64,000 nt of DNA from Agapanthus africanus (lineage: Eukaryota; Streptophyta; Magnoliopsida; Asparagales; Amaryllidaceae): assembly GCA_030015575.1 (NCBI GenBank), contig CM057337.1, forward strand, positions 339,646,583 to 339,710,582, given 5' to 3'. A program made the translations under genes and the position numbers. Below, piece by piece: positions 33,671-47,555 of the stretch (position 1 is its first letter; each line of letters opens with the position of its first letter). A model generated the notes under the pieces. The model saw only the letters and a list, made by a program, of their open reading frames with translations, was not told the origin of the DNA and did no database searches.

Positions 33671-34598
33671 CGCGTACGCTACACGATTGCGACGAACTTT
33701 TGATCGCATCAAAATTCCGTGGCAACCAATCAAGTGAGACTAAACTGCTATGTTTATAACATTCATTCAGTTATCTCATAACTATTTGTGGATTCCAAAT
33801 ATTGTATCACATTCCAGATAAATAGAAAATGTTAAACTTTCCGATCGAACAATCAAACACCCAAGTTTTCCCGAAACAACTTAACACATGAAATAAGTTT
33901 AAAAACATTCACTTCATGCCTCAGTACCAACGGTCCAGCCGTAGAAAGGTCAAGCCAACGCCTCACATGTGGCACGCTGTACTGCCCCAAACCCTAAGGT
34001 TCAAAGGGCAGTTCAAGACGGTCACATAATCGAGTTAAGGTTTGTTGTCTTCTAGAGGGACCATCGCGTTACTTGCACTACTTCGAACGTTCTTAAACTA
34101 CGGAAAGATCCAACACTTGGAAATTTTCCAACAGGGGAAAAAGTGGGTATTTATATCCAGTCGAACTTTTCAATATTTTCTAAAATTATCCTAAAAAAAC
34201 CATAGACGAAGTTAAACTTTCCGATCGAAACATCGAATCCCTAATACACCCTAGATAACACAACAGTGGAATATAAATTAAAAATTCCCAGAAAACTCAG
34301 GAATAAAATAGTGACATTACTGTGCAAACTTTAGTGAAAGAACTAACCGTACGGCCGCGGAACCGCCGCACAAGGCTGCTTATGCCGCGGTTCCGCGGCG
34401 CTTTAATCGACTTAAAGCCACATTTTGCACAGTAATTCATATAAAACCCTGCTTATTTTTCTGCATATTTTTAATTCACAAAAATCCACAAATTAAAAAA
34501 ATGTACAAAGAAGGGTTCCGTTTAGGGTTTCGGGGTTCGATCGGACTTCTAACATCGTCTACACTTCGCCTAAGGCTCTAGCTAGGCTCTGATACCAC
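33671..34598 (-). other. Element E leader, LTR-proximal part, with primer-binding site
   Basis: This part continues the E leader beyond B. It contains the CTGCCC/GGGCAG-type hairpin (about 33992-34018), GC-rich palindromes (34353-34401) and, at 34585-34597, the reverse complement of the tRNA-Met primer-binding site, one base from the 5' LTR. No gag frame is present. Confidence 0.85.
34353..34401 (-). repeat. GC-rich palindrome pair in leader E
   Basis: The blocks GGCCGCGGAACCGCCGC and GCCGCGGTTCCGCGGCGC are separated by a short spacer; this is the counterpart of 10714-10765. Confidence 0.75.
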
Positions 34599-35234
34599 TG
34601 TAGGGTTCCTAGGAACACTCTAGAGGTCTCACAAGGCATCAACCATGCCAAATTCTAATTTTTCCGGTGCCGAGAAACCCTAATGCGATCGTTAACTAGA
34701 GTTTAGGCGAAACAAGAAGCTAGTTAACAACTTTAACTAAAAGGAAAGTGACTACAACCTTTGTAGATCCGGTCCTCCACCTCCATAGCTCCGTGTTGAC
34801 GTCCTTCCGCTGCGATCATCGAATCTCGGACTCTGGCGATGGTTTCGTCGGAGAAATGATCGGGCTTGGTCGTCGACTTCGATGCCGAAGATGATCTACG
34901 TCGAGGCAACTCAAGATCAAGCTCCAACTTCACCAAGTCATGAAACTTGTGAAGAAAACACCCTATACTACTTGGCAAGTGGTAGAGGATGAAGAAATAG
35001 GAAGTGGGTTCACTTTAGAATTGGATTTCTCACTCTTTTTCTCAAGGCACCATTGAAGCTAGAATGGTTTCTTCTTCTTGAAGAAAAAGAAGAAGAAGAA
35101 AAAGAATATGATAAGAATGATGAAAAATGGAAATAAAGTGATTCTTATCATTTTAGCAACCATAGTTGAGTGTAGAGAATAAACTAAGGTTAGGCGAATG
35201 GTTAGGTTTAGGAAAGAAACAAGAATGGTCAAAG

Positions 35235-35249
35235 CTTCTTGAAGCTTCA
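35235..35249 (-). promoter_or_regulatory. Heat-shock-element-like array (5' LTR E)
   Basis: TTC 35236, GAA 35241 and TTC 35246 are spaced by two bases. The 3' LTR copy of E is mutated at one module. Confidence 0.45.
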
Positions 35250-36377
35250 AGGAAACAAACAAAAGAAGCAACCATTTCTTTTCTTGCCCAAAAATAAATA
35301 AATAAAATAAATAGTTAAGAAAAGATAACAAAACCCTAACCATTCACTTAAACATGGTTTAAAGTAATCATACACCCAAACATGCATGTATCATCAAACA
35401 TGATACAATCAAGTGCACAAAAATATATCACATATACAATGTGCACATCAAGTGAGAAAATCCATTTTAAGTGAACAAATACTAGTTAATGTAAAGTAAT
35501 ATATCCAATATATAATTATACATCAAATCATTAAATCAACACTTGATTTAACAATCCGGTCATATCGCATATGACCGACTAATATCCAATGTATCGACTT
35601 ATCGAATCAATCCTCGATTCGATAACTAGGTTATATCGAATACAACCAATCGATACATTCATCGCGAGAATAGAATATGGTATCACATACACGCATTATT
35701 CTCGGTCTCGCACATATCTCATATGCGCTCCTATTTCGTTTCGCTTGAGCCAGGAAACCTCTGTATAGGACTCTAAAGACTCGTCAATACGCCGGCAACA
35801 GGTGATGATCATATCAAACACCCACAAGCCGCAAACGGTGTGCTAAACGTAACGGCCACCCGGGTATTTAGCGATCAGAAGATCGACGAGCAAGCCTGTT
35901 CACACTCCTGTGAATCCAACCAGTAACACTTACCGTACAGTCCGGTCTGTTCGCCTGATATGTCGCATATCTCGCCTCGGGGTGGTAAACGTCTGACCCC
36001 AGCAGCTCGATAAGTCGTGTCGATATGAGGTGTATAACAGTTCGAGAAACTACTGGTAACACTTACCAGTAAATCTCACCAACCCTGGCTAGGGATTTCC
36101 GGTTATAGCCAATCGAACACATTGCAACATCAACTCCCTATACCGGGAGAGACGAATCCCCTCCTATCGCTCATTGCCTCCATGTGATTCGGGACTGTAC
36201 CCAAAAACCACCATTTTTCACGCCCTCTTGGACGTGGTAAGGTGGAAATCAAAGCACAGTGGGAATCATACAAGACTCTATGACGATCTCGGGTCAACAG
36301 ACTACTCTGTACCAGTGTCACCAGAGAACTGCCATCTAACGTGAGGTATAATACCATCTGGGAGTTCTCGGCGAATC

Positions 36378-36382
36378 CGTCC
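36378..36382. repeat. Target-site duplication of F (cgtcc)
   Basis: cgtcc precedes F and recurs at 46762-46766 directly after it, where the E LTR resumes with agtgtaccc. Confidence 0.95.
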
Positions 36383-38600
36383 TGTAGGGTTCCTAGGCAC
36401 ACTAATGAGGTCTCACAAGGCATCAACCATGCCAATTTCAAATTTTACGGGTGCCGAGAAACCCTAATACGGATAGTTAACTAGATATATATAGGCGAAA
36501 CAAACAACAAGTTAACAACTTAACTACAAGAACGGAAATACAACCTTTGTAGATCCGGTCCTCCACCTCCATAGCTCCGCAATGAAGTCTCCTCGCTGTC
36601 CAAATGGAAACCCGGGCTCTAGCGTCGGCTTCATCGGAGAAATGGGCGGGCAAGGTCGTTGGCTTCGTGCCGAAGATGATCTACGTCGAGGCATCACAAG
36701 ATCAAGCTCCCACTTCACCAAGTCATAAAACTTGTGAAGAAAACACCCTATACTACTTGGCAAGAGGTAGAGGATGAAGAAATAGGAAGTGGGTTCACTT
36801 TAGAATTGGATTTCTCACTCATTTTCTCAAGTTGCCATTGAAGGAGGCAAGCTTCTTCTTAAAGAAGAAGAAGAAGAATATGATAATATTATGATAAGTA
36901 TATTATAAAAAAGAAAACAATATGATACTTATCATATATTCAACTATGGTTTAGTGTAGAGATTTAACTAAGGTTAGAAGAATGGTTAGGGTTAGACATG
37001 AGACAAGAATGGTGGACTTGTTCAAAGCTTCAAGAAGCTTCAACAAACAAACAAAACAAGCCACCATTCTTTTCTCTTTATCTTTTCCAAAAGAATGATA
37101 AATAAATAAATATATAATAAGTGAATAAACAAAACCCTAACCACTCTCACAACCATGGTTTAATCTTTACACAAACCCAAGTGAGCATGTATCATCAAAC
37201 ATGATACAAACAAGTGCACAAAAGTATATCACATATACAATTTGTGTACATCAAGTGAGAAAATCCTTTTAAAGTGAACCAATACTAGTTAATGCAAAGT
37301 AATATATCAAATATATAATTATGCATTAAATCATTAAATCAACACTTGATTTAACGATCCAGTCATATCGCATATAACTGACTAATATCCAATGTATCGA
37401 CTTATCGAATCAATCCATGATTCGATAACTAGGTTATATCGCATACAACCATTCAATACATTCATCGCGAGAATGAAATACGGTATCACATACACGCATT
37501 ATTCTCGGTCCCGCACATATCTCATATGCGCTCCTATTTCGTTTCGCTTGAGCCAGGAAACCTCTGTGTAGGACTCTAAAGACTCGTCAATACGCCGGCA
37601 GCAGGTGATGATCATATCAAACACCCACAAGCCGCAAGCGGTCTGCTAAACGTAACGGCCACCCGGGTATTGAGCGATCAGAAGATCGACGAGCAAGCCC
37701 GCTCACACTCCTGTGAATCTAACCAGTAACACTTACCGTACAGTCCGGTCTCGTCGTCAGATATGTCGCATATCTCGCCTAGGGGTGGTAAACGTCAGAC
37801 CCCAATAGCTCGATAAGTCGTGTCGATATGAGGTCTATAACAGTTCGAGAAACTACTGGTAACACTTACCAGTAAATCTCAGCAACCCTGGCCAGGGATT
37901 TCCGGTTATAGCCAATCGAACACAGCGCAACATCAACCCCCTATACTGGGAGAGGCGAATCCCCTCCTATCGCTCATTGCCTCCATGTGACTCGGGACTG
38001 TACCCAAAAACCACCGTTTTGCACGCCCTCTTGGACGTGGTATGGTGGAAATCAAAGCACAGTGGGAACCACACAAGACTCTATGACGATCTCGGGTCAA
38101 CAGACTACTCTGTACCAGTGTCACCAGAGAACTGCCATCTGACGTAAGGTATAATACCATCTGGGAGTTCTCGGCGAGTCCGTCCAGTGTACCCAGTCTC
38201 CACTGAGCACCCGTATATCATCTCTGATATCAAACACCAATGGATATGGGATCATCTATCGCCCATCTGCATGGGTCGAGAAGGTATACGCTAGTCTACT
38301 CTGGTATATCGATGCCCCGTCTCGATATACCCACGACGAGGGACTTTGAAGGATGTACTTATGGACTACCATGTCCCCACTAGTATGATCCGCATCATAG
38401 TCCAGGTAGACAAGTACACATCCTAAGGGCTTTACCAACATGTAACAGAGAGACAATCAATGTACACGTTAAGGTAAAGATCAACCAGATAGCATACTAT
38501 CATGTCGAGCAAGAAAGTCCTCCCTATATATGTCCAAGCATCCACTACAATATACATCCTATGTACAGTAATGGCCTCTAGGGCATACATATAACTAACA
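36383..38600 (-). repeat. 3' LTR of element F
   Basis: It is 2,218 bp, bounded by TGTAGGGTTCC and ATAACTAACA on the plus strand, next to the reversed polypurine tract at 38601-38613. It has a TTC-GAA-TTC array at 37028-37042. No gene is seen. Confidence 0.95.
37028..37042 (-). promoter_or_regulatory. Heat-shock-element-like array (3' LTR F)
   Basis: TTC 37029, GAA 37034 and TTC 37039 are spaced by two bases. An identical array lies at 45188-45202 in the other LTR. Confidence 0.45.
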
Positions 38601-41396
38601 ATCTCCCACTTGCACTAGGGCCATCTGATAGCAGTGGTTGCAGTATCTCATACTCAACCATCCCATAAAAGTCTCTCTCTGGGAAAAGGCCTTTGTGAGT
38701 GGATCCGCCGTGTTGTCCTCTGAGTCTACTTTCCTATCCTCGATCACCCTGGAGATCAACTATCTCCATGATCAGGTGATGCTGCCTCAGAATATGTCTG
38801 GATCACTGATGGGACTGGCGTTCCCTGGCATAAGCCACAACTCCATTGTCTCACAATGGTTGGAACGTAGTTCATCTCATGAACCAATATACACCCAGAC
38901 AGCCTCTTTGGTAGCATGTTAAGTAGCGATGTATCGAGCTTTTATCGTCTAGTATGCCACGGTATCTAGCTTGGAACTCTTCCAACATACCGTCCCTTTA
39001 CTAAGGGTAAAGACAATGCCTGCGACTGACTCTCAGTCGTCCTTATCACCCTAGAACCCTTCCAGTGATTCTCCCCAGGATCGGTTGATACCATCTCACT
39101 ACAACTAGTGAGAATCCTAACATCCAATTAGATCTATCTCATAGATCCAAAACCCAGGATTTAGGAGGTATCACTTTCATCCTATCTGGAGAATCATTGT
39201 GATAAGCGGAGATTGACCGAGCGTAGCATAGGAAACTCCTTCCCTATCTAGAGTATGTCATCCTCGTACTTTACGAGGATCGTTACTATACTCCCAACTA
39301 CCTTTTTGTTTATACAAGGTTCATCTCCCATTTTGATGATGTCAAACTCTTTGACTAATACATCAAAACAGATGTTCCAACTCCGCGATACCTGCTTTAT
39401 CCTATAAAGCATCTTGTACACGTTTCCGCTGCTCCCACTGTCTACGAAGCCCTCTGGCTGTGTACTTATAGACGTTCTCTTCTAAAACATCATTTAGAAA
39501 AGCAGTCATGGCACCCAACCGCCAGATATCGTAGTCATGGTATTTAGCCATGGCAAGTTGGATCTGGATGGACTTAAGCATAGCCACTTGAAAAGGTTTC
39601 ATCATTATCCACGCCTGTTCGATGACGAAAAGCTTTAACAAGTCTCAACTTTTCCATCTACACCAAGTAATCTTCTCAAGATATACTTGCTCCTGATGGG
39701 GATTTAACCCTTCAGATATAGCAACCAAAGTCCATACTTTGTTGGTGTACATGGATTCCATTTCAGATCGCTAAGCATCCAGCCATTCTTACAGAGTCCC
39801 ACTCCTGATGGCCAGTTCGAAACTAGTTGGGTCATCATCTCATGATGCAATCCTAGCTCCCACTGTCATAGAGAAACCGAAGTATCTCTCAGGTGGGTGA
39901 GGAACCCTACTAGATCGGTGGAAAGGCTGAGATTCATTGGTAACTATTGAATCCTTTGGTTTTATCAAATCATCTGCTGTAGTTTGTATAGCTGGAACCT
40001 TTCCAGTTCTACATTACAGACCTTGCCTCGAGCTTGTCCAGATTTTGCTTTTCAGACATAGGCTGGACAACCCCAAATCTTAACTAACTTAAGAGATGGG
40101 CTCTTCCCTTATCATATCAAATATGAAGTGGTAGGCAACTGATTTGATTCGAACCCTATTCAATAGGTATGCAGCTTCTCAAGTGCATAACTCCCAATAA
40201 GGAAATAGGTAACTCAGTAGTACTCATCATAGAGCGCACCATATCATATAGGGTGTGATTGCTCCGCCCCGATACACCATCGTGCTATGGTGTATACGGA
40301 GGAGTAATGCTGAGAGAGAATCTCATTCTCCTTTAGAATAGTCCAGGAATTCCGTGCTCAAGTATTCTCCTCCCTGATCACATCAAAGGACATAATACTT
40401 ATACCCTTATTGGTTCCCTACTTCTAACTTATATTCTGTGAATATCTCAAAAGGTTCGGACTTGTGTTTCAACAGGAACATATGTCTGAATCTAAAGAGA
40501 TCATCAGAGAATGTAATGAAGTACAAAGAACCGGTCTTGGCATGTGTAGACAGGGGACCTACATACATCAAAATGTATCGTCCCAAGAGTTTACCAACTC
40601 TTTCTCTGTTACCAATAAACAGAGCTGTGGTCATCTTATCTCTGTGACATGACTGGCAAGTTTCATAAGATGTAGATTCAAACAGATTTAAATATGCATC
40701 TACATATAACTTCAGCTAGTCGGGTCGCATTGATATGACCTAGTCTACAATGCCTCAAGAAGGATTCGTTAATTTCTGAACTCTTCCTTTTTTGTGTGTT
40801 CCGTATACTAAAAAACTGTAGTTTGATTTAGAACATTAACGCTTTTAGATAACGTGCCTGATCCGATCAACTTTTGATATAGGAAATGGTCAAAACATTA
40901 TCCAACAATACAAAATTTCATCATTTCTTTACTAATAAAGAGAGTGATATGATTTTGCATATCAGGTTCGGTATCTAATAACATTCGTTCAGAATCAATG
41001 TATTTGGAATACAGGGTGACAGTGACCAACAGACTTGGCTGCAACACTTGCCCCGTTTTCTGCCTCATGAAACTTATCACCCGTTCTCAGTTCTCTACCT
41101 ATCTGTAGCCCTATGTAACAGATTACATATCTGGGATCCTGATCCGGTATCATATACCCAGGATGCGGAGGATACTGAGAAACAGTTCTTTGTAACGAAC
41201 ACACCCGAAGATGATGCATCAGCATGCACTCTCTTCGTTTGGGCGGCACGGGAATTCTGGTAATCCCCAATTTCCTGCTCTGTCTTATAACAATTATAAG
41301 TTGGAGCGGGACCAACGTTCCCCAGCTCAGTATAACAAGCGGGTTCGGTCAATATTCCGTATTATTATCTTGATTAAGGCGTGATATGGTCGCTAC
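38601..41396 (-). pseudogene. pol: Degenerate copia pol, element F
   Basis: Reading leftwards: a protease remnant with DTGS (41150 region), the HHCC entry near 40740, and an integrase core with TGA at plus-strand 40383-40385, the same codon as in D and E. An extra base lies near the first catalytic Asp (about 40565). The shared linker deletion is near 40015, the reverse transcriptase block at 39650-39190, shared deletions near 39115 and 39060, and RNase H and C-terminal remnants run to 38614. No frame longer than about 106 codons survives. Confidence 0.88.
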
Positions 41397-41830
41397 CTGG
41401 AGAGAGAGAGAAGAAAACACTCAGCGTGCGCTCTTTCAAGAATAGATTGGTTATTATTTTATCTAATCAGGATGGCTCCCACTGTTTTTATCAAATCTTC
41501 CTTCAAACCCTAAAAGGAAAGACTAGCCGGGATTAATTACACACTACAAGTTCGCCAATCTTTCAGCCAGGCCATTGTCGGTACTTTGAGGGAGGTTCCC
41601 CGTTCTTTCGCACGGACCTAATTAATGTTAACCTCGTTTTCCCAGAGGCGTAACCTCGTTAACACCTTTCTAGACACCTACTTGATCGGCTAATTGTAAT
41701 GTATAAAACTCTCCCAGGAGTAACTCTTACTCGCAGTGGGTATCGGGATCCAACTATCTCATAGAAGGTATGCAATCTCATTGCAAATTTCAACACTTGA
41801 AATTCCCGATAATATTTTGCCCCTAACGTG

Positions 41831-42037
41831 CTATGACCTTGACGAAAGCCAACAAACCATAGCCCGCTAGTCAAGTTCAACCCGTACATTTCTTGATTGA
41901 ATTAAACCCACCCGCACGACCCTTGACGAAAGCCAACAAAGCCACACGACTACCCTAATCCAATCGCATCGTATGCAGCAGATAAGCAGCATATAGCTAC
42001 CGCACACTGCACCTTGACGAAAGCCAACAAATACAGC
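41831..42037 (-). other. Three related hairpins with a shared cap (F copy)
   Basis: The hairpins lie at 41831-41862, 41914-41947 and 42006-42037. All three caps are identical (TTGGCtttcGTCAA on the element strand). The outer stems are unrelated to one another: CTATG/CATAG, GTGTGGC/GTCGTGC with G-U pairs, and GCTGTA/TGCAGT. Confidence 0.75.
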
Positions 42038-42872
42038 ATGAATACTATATAAAACTTATCTGAAATGACGGAGGGATACGACAGGTTTTTCTGAAAACCT
42101 ATTGCGTAATGAACTTGATATCATTGTAGGATCAAATGAATTTTGAAATTGAGTGTTTTTGAGGCTTTTCTAGTTTTGCTAAAGGAGTCACTCCCGGTGA
42201 AGGGATCGTCGGTCCTTTCCTCGTCGAATGAGGTGCGGGATATATCATATATATCACTGTGTAAAGCAAAACTCTTAAAAGCAATCAAAAGACAAACCGA
42301 GTGTGTAGCATCTGCCAGTTATTGCTAAAGGAGTCACTCCCGGTAAAGGGATCTCGGTCCTTTCCTCATCGAATAAGGTGCAGGATATATCATATATACC
42401 GCTGTGCAAAGCAAGAACTGTAGCTACCTGTTTTATTTTTGAAATTCGATTCTACAACATCTTTAGGTTTCTTTTATTTCATTAATCACATTAATGAAGT
42501 CCCATCATTTAAGTACCTAAACATTACAGATAAATACGACGTACACTTATGCCATCCGCATTCGCCTCGATGTCCCCTCGTGCACCGTTAGGTTAGGTAA
42601 CTAACGGCAGAGCAGGGCAGGGCTAGCGCGGGTGTAAAACATAAGTAACGTCTATATAATATATCATATATACTATATATAGTATCCATCACAGAACATA
42701 TCACATGATCACATCACAGATATCGCAGCAGAAGAAACATATGAAATATTGGATATACTAGGACGTCCGTGTTTTCAATACGAGCCAGTATAAAACACGG
42801 ATTCCACGGTCGCGATGAATAGCCAAACCCACGCCCCTAGACCCCTACGAGAGCGGCAAGCAACCCTACCAA

Positions 42873-42932
42873 TTCTAGAGTTAGGAGACCCGGACTCGAC
42901 TCCTCGAGTTGGTCTCCCACTGGACTCCAGAA
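42873..42932 (-). other. 60-nt composite stem-loop in leader (F copy)
   Basis: On the element strand the outer arms are TTCTGGAGT/ACTCTAGAA. The length is identical to the four other copies. Confidence 0.75.
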
Positions 42933-44295
42933 CCCGGTTACTTGTGCCCTCCTCCTTGGGTCTATCCTAGTGCGGAAAAGAAAATAATATACAAATGGTG
43001 ACATCTTCCGCAACCTGGAAGTGCCCCAATAAAAGAATATTACATACAGGTTTTTACATGAATGAAAATGAAAAACACTCATCTCACATAAAAACCCCCC
43101 GGCTATTCAAACACGACGATCCAATATAATATATCCAGCAACACATAATATCACATGTCATCAACGTAAGTAAATATGCCCATCCCAATTGTCGTTGACA
43201 TATAGCAACGAAACCGGCGATATCACATATTACACTTACGGTCACAGAAAAGAAAGTGTAAAACTACAACAGTTGGAATCCGCAACCTCTTTAGACACCG
43301 CATGCCTAAACCAATGAATTCCTTAGACATCACATGCCTAACAATTATAAACCCCGCATTTTAGTCTCATTATCGAAAACACTTTTCAATATCAAGTCGG
43401 GCAATTCAACTAGATTCCCGACATTCTGATCGAATGCTCGTCGCAAACTTCAATAGACGGCTGCACCGCCGATACCGTCGACGAAGTGCACCAAGGCGGA
43501 ACACCGCTGCCGCGAGCACCCGAACGGATGCTTTCGGCGACAGGGTTCTCCTACAGTCACTTGGTCGGGGCTATAGAGCGAGGCTGTCTATTAAGTTTAC
43601 CCGGCGAGTATCCGCGTACGCTACAGGATTGCGACGGACTTTTGATCACATCAAAATTCCGTGGCAACCGATCAAGTGAGACTAAAGTGCTTTGTTTATA
43701 ACATTCATTCAGTTATCTCATAACTACTTGTGAATTCCAATTATTGTATCCCATTCCAGATAAATAGAAAATGTTAAATTTTCCGATCGAACATTCGAAC
43801 ACCCAAGTTTTCCCGAAACAGATCAACACATGAAATAAGTTCAAAGACATTCACTTCATGCCTCAGTACCAACGGTCCAGCCGTAGAAGGGTCAAGCAAA
43901 CGCCTCACATGTGGCACGCCGTACTGCCCCAAACCCGAAGGTTCAAAGGGCAGTTCAAGACGGTCACATAATCGAGTTAAGGTTTGTTGTCTTCTAGAGG
44001 GACCATCGCGTTACTTGCACTACTTAGAACGTCTTTAAACCACAGAAAAATCCAACACTTGGATATTTTTCCGGCAGGGGAAAGATTGGGTATTTACATC
44101 CGGTCGAACTTTTTAACATATTCCAAAATATCCGGAAAAACACATAGACGAAATTAGAAAAATCCGATCGAATCATCGAAGCCCCAAAGCAACCCAGAAA
44201 ATTCAACTCTTGAATAAATATTAAAAATTCCCAGAAAATACAGCACCTGAAAAGATGAATTACTGTGCAAACATTACAGGCAACACTCATCATTT

Positions 44296-44344
44296 GGCCG
44301 CGGAACCGCCGCAGAAGCCATGCTTCTGCCGCAGTTCCGCCGCA
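44296..44344 (-). repeat. GC-rich imperfect palindromes in leader F
   Basis: GGCCGCGGAACCGCCGC and GCCGCAGTTCCGCCGC flank an AAGCCATGCTT inverted repeat. The block is partly eroded compared with D. Confidence 0.7.
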
Positions 44345-44542
44345 CTATTAACATATCATGAGTCAAATTTTGCACCGTAATTCTTATAATTCCCTGCTGA
44401 ATTTTTTAGCAATTTTTAATATGGAAAAATCCCAGTTTTTGAAAAAAGTCCAGAGAGCAAGAAATTTTAGGGTTTCGGGTTCGTTCGGGTTTCAAACTTC
44501 GTCTACGCATCGTCTAAGGCTCTAGCTAGGCTCTGATACCAC

Positions 44543-46761
44543 TGTAGGGTTCCTAGGCACACTAATGAGGTCTCACAAGGCATCAACCATGCCAATTTCA
44601 AATTTTACGGGTGCCGGGAAACCCTAATACGGATCGTTAACTAGATATATATAGGCGAAACAAACAACAAGTTAACAACTTAACTACAAGAACGGAAATA
44701 CAACCTTTGTAGATCCGGTCCTCCACCTCCATAGCTCCGCAATGAAGTCTCCTTGCTGTCCAAATGGAAACCCGGGCTCTAGCGTCGGCTTCATCGGAGA
44801 AATGGGCGGGCAAGGTCGTCGGCTTCGTGCCGAAGATGATCTACGTCGAGGCATCACAAGATCAAGCTCCCACTTCACCAAGTCATAAAACTTGTGAAGA
44901 AAACACCCTATACTACTTGGCAAGAGGTAGAGGATGAAGAAATAGGAAGTGGGTTCACTTTAGAATTGGATTTCTCACTCATTTTCTCAAGTTGCCATTG
45001 AAGGAGGCAAGCTTCTTCTTGAAGAAGAAGAAGAAGAAGATGATAATATTATGATAAGTATATTATAAAAAAGACAACAATATGATACTTATTATATATT
45101 CAACTATGGTTTAGTGTAGAGATTTAACTAAGGTTAGAAGAATGGTTAGGGTTAGACATGAGACACGAATGGTGGACTTGTTCAAAGCTTCAAGAAGCTT
45201 CAACAAAAAAACAAAACAAGCCACCATTCTTTTCTCTTTATCTTTTCCAAAAGAATGATAAATAAATAAATAGATAATAAGTGAATAAACAAAACCCTAA
45301 CCACTCTCACAACCATGGTTTAATCTTTACACAAACCCAAGTGAGCATGTATCATCAAACATGATACAAACAAGTGCACAAAAGTATATCACATATACAA
45401 TTTGTGTACATCAAGTGAGAAAATCCTTTTAAAGTGAACCAATACTAGTTAATGCAAAGTAATATATCAAATATATAATTATGCATTAAATCATTAAATC
45501 AACACTTGATTTAACGATCCGGTCATATCGCATATAACCGACTAATATCCAATGTATCGACTTATCGAATCAATCCATGATTCGATAACTAGGTTATATC
45601 GCATACAACCATTCAATACATTCATCGCGAGAATGAAATACGGTATCACATACACGCATTATTCTCGGTCCCGCACATATCTCATATGCGCTCCTATTTC
45701 GTTTCGCTTGAGCCAAGAAACCTCTGTGTAGGACTCTAAAGACTCGTCAATACGCCGGCAGCAGGTGATGATCATATCAAACACCCACAAGCCACAAGCG
45801 GCCTGCTAAACGTAACGGCCACCCGGGTATTGAGCGATCAGAAGATCGACGAGCAAGCCCGCTCACACTCCTGTGAATCCAACCAGTAACACTTACCGTA
45901 CAGTCCGGTCTCGTCGTCAGATATGTCGCATATCTCGCCGAGGGGTGGTAAACGTCAGACCCCAATAGCTCGATAAGTCGTGTCGATATGAGGTCTATAA
46001 CAGTTCGAGAAACTACTGGTAACACTTACCAGTAAATCTCAGCAACCCTGGCCAGGGATTTCCGGTTATAGCCAATCGAACACAGCGCAACATCAACCCC
46101 CTATACCGGGAGAGACGAATCCCCTCCTATCGCTCATTGCCTCCATGTGACTCGGGACTGTATCCAAAAACCACCGTTTTGCATGCCCTCTTGGACGTGG
46201 TAAGATGGAAATCAAAGCACAGTGGGAACCACACAAGACTCTATGACGATCTCGGGTCAACAGACTACTCTGTACCAGTGTCCCCAGAGAACTGCCATCT
46301 GACGTAAGGTATAATACCATCTGGGAGTTCTCGGCGAGTTCGTCCAGTGTACCCAGTCTCCACTGAGCACCCGTATATCATCTCTAATGTCAAACACCAA
46401 TGGATATAGGATCATCCATCGCCCATCTGTATGGGTCGAGAAGGTATACGCTAGTCTACTCTGGTATATCGATGCCCCGTCTCAATATACCCACGACGAG
46501 GGACTTTGAAGGATGTACTTATGGACTACCATGTCCCCACTAGTATGATCCGCATCATAGTCCAGGTAGTCAAGTACACATCCTAAGGGCTTTACCAAAA
46601 TGTAACAGAGAGACAATCAGTGTACACCTTAAGGTAAAGTATCAACCAGATAGCATACTATCATGTCGAGCAAGAAAGTCCTCCCTATATATGTCCAAGC
46701 ATCCACTACAATATACATCCTATGTATAGTAATGGCCTCTAGGGCATACATATAACTAACA
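44543..46761 (-). repeat. 5' LTR of element F
   Basis: It is 2,219 bp, matching 36383-38600 closely, with the array at 45188-45202. It ends at the TSD cgtcc (46762-46766). No gene is seen. Confidence 0.95.
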
Positions 46762-46766
46762 CGTCC

Positions 46767-47181
46767 AGTGTACCCGGTCTCCACTGAGCACCCGTATATC
46801 ATCTCTGATGTCAAACACCAATGGATATGGGATCATCCATCGCCCATCTGTATGGGTCGAGAAGGTACACGCTAGTCTACTCTGGTATATCGATGCCCCG
46901 TCTCGATACACCCACGACTAGGGACTTTGAAGGATGTACTTATGGACTACCATGTCCCCACTAGTATGATCCGCATCATAGTCCAGGTAGTCAAGTACAC
47001 ATCCTAAGGGCTTTACCAACATGTAACAGAGAGACAATCAGTGTACACGTTAAAGTAAAGAGTAACCAGATAGCATACTATCATATCGAGCAAGAAAGTC
47101 ATCCCTATATATGTCCAAGCATCCACTACAATATACATCTTATGTATAGTAATGGCCTCTAGGGCATACATATAACTAACA
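46767..47181 (-). repeat. 5' LTR of element E, remaining 415 bp
   Basis: This is the start (element sense) of the LTR of E, separated from 34599-36382 by F. It ends ATAACTAACA and is followed by caagc, the right target-site copy of E. Confidence 0.92.
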
Positions 47182-47186
47182 CAAGC

Positions 47187-47555
47187 TAGATACCGTGGCA
47201 AACTAGACGATAAAGGCTGGATACATCGCTACTTAAGATGCTACCAAAGAGGCAGTCTGGATGTATATTAGTTCATGAGATGAACTTTGTTCCCTCCATT
47301 GTGTGACAATGGAGTTGTGGCTTATGCCGAGGAACCCGCATCCCATCAGTGATCCAGACATATTCTAAGGCAAGTGTCACCTGATCATGGAGATGGTTGA
47401 TCTTCAGGGGATCGTGGTTAGGAGAGTAGACTCAGAGGACAACACGGCGGATCCACTCACAAAGGGCTTTTCCAAGAGAGAGACTTGTTATGGGATGGTA
47501 TAGTATGAGATACTACAACTACTGTTATCAGATGACCCTAGTGCAAGTGGGAGAT
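47187..47555 (+). pseudogene. pol: Element D pol remnant (RNase H end) and polypurine tract
   Basis: This continues D after the E insertion. It is homologous to the RNase H stretch of B from TMEAEY onward, with frame-breaking changes, through the region equivalent to ADPLTK (aacacggcggatccactcac) to the polypurine tract aagtgggagat at 47543-47555. No open frame survives. Confidence 0.88.

Larger units (their letters stand above)
34599..36382 (-). repeat. 5' LTR of element E, larger part
   Basis: It starts (plus strand) TGTAGGGTTCC and is interrupted at 36382 by F; the remaining 415 bp is at 46767-47181. It has an intact TTC-GAA-TTC array at 35235-35249. No gene is seen. Confidence 0.92.
41397..44541 (-). 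other. Element F leader and primer-binding site, no gag frame
   Basis: It holds the reversed pyrimidine tract (41397-41420), the GAAA-type hairpin region (about 41595-41640), three capped hairpins (41831-42037), direct repeats (42172-42415), the 60-nt stem-loop (42873-42932), the CpG-richer block absent from B (about 43400-43660) and GC-rich palindromes (44296-44344). The tRNA-Met primer-binding site (reverse complement) is at 44529-44541. Confidence 0.82.
36383..46761 (-). mobile_element. Complete copia element F
   Basis: F is 10,379 bp on the minus strand: 3' LTR 36383-38600, pol remnant, leader, primer-binding site, 5' LTR 44543-46761. It has an exact 5-bp target-site duplication cgtcc. 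By eye the LTRs differ at roughly 1.7% of positions, so F is older than B. Pol carries the D/E lesions, so F cannot have encoded its own enzymes. Confidence 0.96.
16056..47181 (-). mobile_element. Copia element E, split by B and F
   Basis: E is a complete element on the minus strand: 3' LTR 16056-18253, pol and leader 18254-23272 plus 33671-34598, and 5' LTR 34599-36382 plus 46767-47181. Its own length is about 10.34 kb. The target-site duplication is caagt (16051-16055) and caagc (47182-47186), with one mismatch. The two LTRs total 2,198 and 2,199 bp. It is inserted in the RNase H region of D and hosts B in its leader and F in its 5' LTR. Confidence 0.92.
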